DNA of 64,000 nt from positions 36,248-100,247 of the forward strand of contig CAWARA010000038.1 in assembly GCA_963784195.1 (NCBI GenBank), given 5' to 3'. This DNA comes from CAVQAH01 sp963784195 (GTDB taxonomy: Bacteria; Acidobacteriota; Vicinamibacteria; Vicinamibacterales; 2-12-FULL-66-21). Each line of letters starts with the position of its first letter. Positions within the stretch are counted from its first letter, which is position 1. The position numbers were made by a program, and so were the translations under genes. Of this stretch, positions 60,823 to 64,000 are shown one piece after another. A model generated the notes under the pieces. It worked only from the letters and a program-made list of their open reading frames with translations. It did no database searches and had not been told where the DNA came from.

Positions 60823-62093
60823 CAATTCGTGCGCGCTGCGTCCGCTCCGGGGTTGGCCCAGCCGCCCCAGCGTCCGTACAGGAGCTGCAGGAACGCGTCC
60901 CACTCGGCGCGCGATCGGTACGGCGGATACGGTGCCGGTCGCACCGGTTTTCCGGATTCCCAGACGATGTCGAATTGGCCGTCCGATCTGATGCGGCCGA
61001 CACGCACCATCTTCCACGTGTGCTGTGTCTCGGGATCGACATACACCACGCCCTGCGGGGCCGGAAAGCTCTGATCGCCGAGCGCCCGCCGCACCGCTTC
61101 CGTTTCGATGGAATGCGCGTCGTTTGCCGCGAGGGCCCACAGGTGCACGCCGACGTAGGCCGCTTCCATCGGGTCGGCGGCGACGCGCGATGTGCCGTAC
61201 GCCTCGTGCAGGCGTGAGAGGAACGCACGGTTCTCCTCGCGGTTGATGCTCTGAAAATAGTTCCACGCCGCGTAGTGGCCTGCCACGTATGCGCGGTTCA
61301 TGGTGCTCAGTTCCGTCTCCGCGATGCTGAACGACATCACCGGCAACTTGTCCGGCGTGATGCCCGCACGGTGGAGATCCTCGAAGAAGGCGATGTTGCT
61401 GTCGCCGTTGATCGTGTTCAGGATGACGTCCGGCTGGACCCCCTGAATCCTCTCGACGATCGGGCGGCTGTCGCGGCTGCCGAGCAGCAGGTAGTCCTCA
61501 CCGACGACCGCGCCCCCGAGGATCTCGACGACGTGCCGGATGATCGCGTTCGCCGTGCGGGGAAACACATAGTCGGACCCCACCAGGTAGAAGCGGCGGC
61601 CCAGGTTGTCGGCCGCCCATCTGACGGCCGGAATGATCTGCTGGTTCGGCGCCGCGCCGGTGTAGACGATGTAAGGGGACTGCTCGAGGCCTTCGTACTG
61701 CAGTGGATAGAAGAGCAGGTGCCGCTGCCGCTCGACGATCGGCTTCACGTGCTTCCGGCTCGCCGACGTCCAGCACCCGAACGTGGCAGCGACGCGATCC
61801 TGAAGGATCAGACGCTCGGCCTCGCTGGCGAACGTGGACCAGTTCGAGGCTCCGTCGCGGACGACCGCCTCCACGGGTCGGCCCAGGACACCGCCCGACC
61901 GGTTCACTTCCTCGATAGCGACCAGCGTGGCGTCCACCACGGCCCGTTCGCTTATCGCCATCGTGCCCGTGAGCGAGTGGAGCACGCCCACACGAATCGG
62001 ATCGCGGGCTGCTCCCCGCCGAACCCATGTGAGCGCGAGCGCGCCCAGGGCCAGGACGAGAGCGAGGAGCGCAAGACGCGTCAGTCGTTTCAT
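60822..62093 (-). CDS. Urea/amide-type ABC substrate-binding protein
   Basis: An intact 423-residue protein. An N-terminal signal or anchor segment (LALLALVLALGALALTWV) is followed by a type-1 periplasmic binding fold with family blocks of the UrtA/AmiC group: IRVGVLHSLTGTMAISERAV, SEAERLILQDRVAATFGCWT, LLFYPLQYEGLEQSPYIVYTG and NQQIIPAVRWAADNLGRRFY. The ligand may be urea, a short amide or a branched-chain amino acid. Placed between the ABC genes and the phosphatase, it may serve import, signalling or both. It begins 3 nt after the ATPase stop. Confidence 0.88.
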   Translation of the reverse strand: MKRLTRLALLALVLALGALALTWVRRGAARDPIRVGVLHSLTGTMAISERAVVDATLVAIEEVNRSGGVLGRPVEAVVRDGASNWSTFASEAERLILQDRVAATFGCWTSASRKHVKPIVERQRHLLFYPLQYEGLEQSPYIVYTGAAPNQQIIPAVRWAADNLGRRFYLVGSDYVFPRTANAIIRHVVEILGGAVVGEDYLLLGSRDSRPIVERIQGVQPDVILNTINGDSNIAFFEDLHRAGITPDKLPVMSFSIAETELSTMNRAYVAGHYAAWNYFQSINREENRAFLSRLHEAYGTSRVAADPMEAAYVGVHLWALAANDAHSIETEAVRRALGDQSFPAPQGVVYVDPETQHTWKMVRVGRIRSDGQFDIVWESGKPVRPAPYPPYRSRAEWDAFLQLLYGRWGGWANPGADAARTN

Positions 62094-62096
62094 GCT

Positions 62097-62909
62097 CTAT
62101 GCGTACATTTGCCGGAGCATCTCGGCCGCCGTCTCGTCGATCTGCTCCGCCCGCCGGACCTCTTCGAAGCGCGCGAGCAGATCGTCGACGCGCAGGCGTC
62201 GCTTTTCGGCATCGCGGAAGTCGTGTATCACCCGGCCACGGTGCATCATCACGACCCGGTCGCCGAGGTGCGTCACCTGCGTCATCGAGTGGGTCACGGC
62301 AAGGGTCGTCAGCTTGTCGCGCGAGACGATCTCCTGGCTCAGGCGAATCACCTGATCAGCGCTCTTCGGATCGAGGGCGGCCGTGTGCTCGTCGAGCAGC
62401 AGGAGCTTCGGTTTCACCCATGACGCCATCAGCAGCGTGAGTGCCTGGCGCTGGCCTCCAGACAGGCTGCCGATCGGATTATCGAGGCGATCCTCCAGAC
62501 CCATGTTGAGCCAACGGACGCGATCGCGCAGCTCGCCGCGCATCCGGCCAGTCAGCGCCCATCCGAGGCCGCGCCCCCGACCGCGCCGCGTCGCCAGAAC
62601 GAGGTTCTCGGCGATCGTCATCGAAGGCGCGGTGCCACTGAAGGGGTTCTGGAAAACGCGTCCGACGAGGCTCGCGCGCCGGTGCTCGGGCCACGCCGTG
62701 ACGTCCACGCCGTCGATCCGGATAGTCCCCGCATCCACGGGGAACGTCCCGGCGATCGCATTGAGCAGGGTCGACTTGCCGGACCCGTTCGTACCCACGA
62801 CGATGACGAACGACCCCTCTTCGACGGAAAGGTCGATGCCCTGGAGCGCGCGCAGCTCGTTTGCAGTCGCGGCGTTGAACGTTTTGAAAATCTGTCGGAT
62901 GTCGAGCAT
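62097..62909 (-). CDS. ABC transporter ATP-binding protein
   Basis: ATG at 62909 (MLDIRQIFKTF) gives 270 residues; an in-frame ATG at 62948 would overlap the permease. Walker A GTNGSGKST, signature LSGGQRQ, Walker B LLLLDEHTAALDP and the H-loop VTHSMTQ are all present. Its partner is the permease just upstream. The pair resembles two-component TrpX/LivH-type systems in which one ATPase serves one permease. Confidence 0.92.
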   Translation of the reverse strand: MLDIRQIFKTFNAATANELRALQGIDLSVEEGSFVIVVGTNGSGKSTLLNAIAGTFPVDAGTIRIDGVDVTAWPEHRRASLVGRVFQNPFSGTAPSMTIAENLVLATRRGRGRGLGWALTGRMRGELRDRVRWLNMGLEDRLDNPIGSLSGGQRQALTLLMASWVKPKLLLLDEHTAALDPKSADQVIRLSQEIVSRDKLTTLAVTHSMTQVTHLGDRVVMMHRGRVIHDFRDAEKRRLRVDDLLARFEEVRRAEQIDETAAEMLRQMYA

Positions 62910-62919
62910 GGTCCCGGAG

Positions 62920-63864
62920 TCAGGCCCTGGCGCCTGATGGCTTTCCACGCCGCGCCCCCGCGACCCTCGACACCACCGTCGGGAGGACGAGAGCGACGAA
63001 TACGAAGACCGCGGTGATCAGCTTGAGGTCGTTCGGGTTGAGACCGCCGCGCAGCGCGATTGCGACGAGCAGTCGGAAGAGCACCGATCCCATCACCGCG
63101 CCCGTGATGACGAATCCGAGTTGCCGCGTCCCCACGAGCGCCTCTCCGATGATGACGCTGGCGAGTCCCCAAACCACCATCCCAATGCCCATCTGCACGT
63201 CCGCGAAGCCCTGATACTGCGCGAGCAGCGCGCCGGCCAGCGCCACCATGGCATTCGACAGCGCCAGGCCAAGGATGATCATCGTGTTCACGTTGACGCC
63301 CAGCGCGCGGATCATCTGCGCATTGTCGCCGGCAGCCTGCATCGTTGTACCCAGATGCGTGCGGAAGAAAACGAAGAGGATCGCCGCGGCCAGCGTGGCA
63401 GCAAGCAGCGCGAGGACGAGGACGGAGACGTCGCGAGTGCTGACTTCCCAACCAGCCAGGTTGAGGCGAGCGCCGCCAAGGGCGGTCGTCCCGGCACTTT
63501 CCGCCATCGTTGCGAGCGTCCGCTCCGACAGCAGCGGCACGTTGCTCCGGCCCATGACGTGCAGGTTGACTGAATAGAGCGCCGTCATCACCAGGATGCC
63601 AGAGAGCAGCTTGTTGATGCCAAAGCGTGTGTGGATCACTCCCGTAGTGGCTCCGGCGACCGCCCCTGCTGCGCACGCGATCGCCGTGGCGAGCACGGGG
63701 TGCACCTGTGCGACCAGGAGCGTGGCGGCCACCGCGGCGCCCAGCGTAATGGAACCGTCCGCGGTGATGTCGGGGAACTCGAACACCCGGAAACTCACGA
63801 ACACGCCGAGAGCGAGGAGCGAGAGGATCGCTCCGATCGTGAACGCGCCGATCACCAGGGACAT
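62920..63864 (-). CDS. ABC transporter permease, LivH/branched-chain type
   Basis: An intact 314-residue permease with about eight to nine membrane helices. Typical blocks are FEFPDITADGSITLGAAVAA, RFGINKLLSGILVMTALYSV and GDNAQMIRALGVNVNTMIIL. It belongs to the family that transports amino acids, purine-like compounds or short amides. It starts 1 nt after the stop of the partial upstream gene and forms an operon with the ATPase and the binding protein. Confidence 0.9.
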   Translation of the reverse strand: MSLVIGAFTIGAILSLLALGVFVSFRVFEFPDITADGSITLGAAVAATLLVAQVHPVLATAIACAAGAVAGATTGVIHTRFGINKLLSGILVMTALYSVNLHVMGRSNVPLLSERTLATMAESAGTTALGGARLNLAGWEVSTRDVSVLVLALLAATLAAAILFVFFRTHLGTTMQAAGDNAQMIRALGVNVNTMIILGLALSNAMVALAGALLAQYQGFADVQMGIGMVVWGLASVIIGEALVGTRQLGFVITGAVMGSVLFRLLVAIALRGGLNPNDLKLITAVFVFVALVLPTVVSRVAGARRGKPSGARA

Positions 63865-63865
63865 G

Positions 63866-64000
63866 TCAGCTCATCTCCCAGACGCCGGCCGGACCGGCCC
63901 AGCATGCTCCCCGGATGAATTCGCTCTGCCCGATCCCCACCACCTCTCTGGTGTCGTTGAGGAGGTGCAAGACGCCGAGCAGGCTCTCCGTCTCGAAGAG
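63866..64000 (-). CDS. C-terminal end of an upstream gene cut by the window
   Basis: A frame open from the window edge to TGA at 63868-63866 encodes 44 residues ending ACWAGPAGVWEMS. The stop lies 1 nt before the permease start, so it is very likely the first visible gene of the same operon. Too little remains for identification. Confidence 0.55.
   Translation of the reverse strand, partial: LFETESLLGVLHLLNDTREVVGIGQSEFIRGACWAGPAGVWEMS

Noticed and set aside
59056..61266. A 736-residue version of the phosphatase starting at 61266
   Set aside because: The first 150 residues are an out-of-frame reading of the binding-protein gene. The first membrane helix follows ATG at 60822, which overlaps the binding-protein stop by one base.

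Overview
The window is GC-rich bacterial DNA and most likely comes from an acidobacterium, probably of the Vicinamibacteria type. That assignment is inferred from gene content. It has two Oar-like TonB-dependent receptors with an N-terminal carboxypeptidase-regulatory-like domain, a duplicated orphan ABC permease of the ADOP type, a VWFA-related acidobacterial protein, multiheme cytochromes fused to TPR repeats, and five FG-GAP/UnbV-ASPIC (CRTAC1-like) proteins arranged with TPR proteins. I found no rRNA, tRNA or CRISPR array.

Layout. 1-8075 is a carbohydrate block: an APC permease, a GH2 protein resembling exo-beta-D-glucosaminidase, a divergent ROK regulator, a GH3 glucosidase and a ChbG/YdjC deacetylase. 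8150-15289 is a minus-strand operon (sulfatase-like-TPR, TPR, TPR, CRTAC1) with 4-nt stop/start overlaps. It is divergent from a TonB receptor (15357-18724) that has a good sigma-70-like promoter and a palindromic operator. 18841-28926 holds a VWFA protein facing a cytochrome-TPR, CRTAC1, TPR-CRTAC1 series. 29001-30598 is a nitrilase-family hydrolase followed by an AhpD-like protein whose peroxidatic cysteine codon is an in-frame TGA with a SECIS-like hairpin just downstream. This is a strong selenoprotein candidate and the most interesting item here. 30600-31500 is gene-free and made of repeats and mobile-element debris. 31503-44093 carries the ADOP permease, a trehalase, a second cytochrome-TPR protein, an intact TonB receptor and a six-hairpin glycosidase. 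44218-46310 is a decayed IS21-like element with inverted flanks related to the debris at 30.7-31.1 kb. 46391-52490 is a second minus-strand operon alternating TPR and CRTAC1 genes. 52649-55124 is a GH31 alpha-glucosidase, followed by a small lipoprotein.

55789-64000 is a signalling and transport block. A STAS-kinase-like fusion converges on a minus-strand operon of ABC permease, ABC ATPase, urea/amide-type binding protein, membrane SpoIIE phosphatase, RsbW-like kinase and STAS antagonist. This looks like a complete partner-switching pathway joined to a solute-binding system.

Quality caveat. About half of the long genes carry one or more single-base frameshifts at points where the protein family clearly continues in another frame. 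Many of these repair by removing one base, and seven occur at GTAC. I read them as residual assembly indels rather than mass pseudogenisation, so these loci are annotated as CDS with the shifts stated. The intergenic spaces repeatedly contain 7-nt-periodic inverted repeats of three different sequence types.
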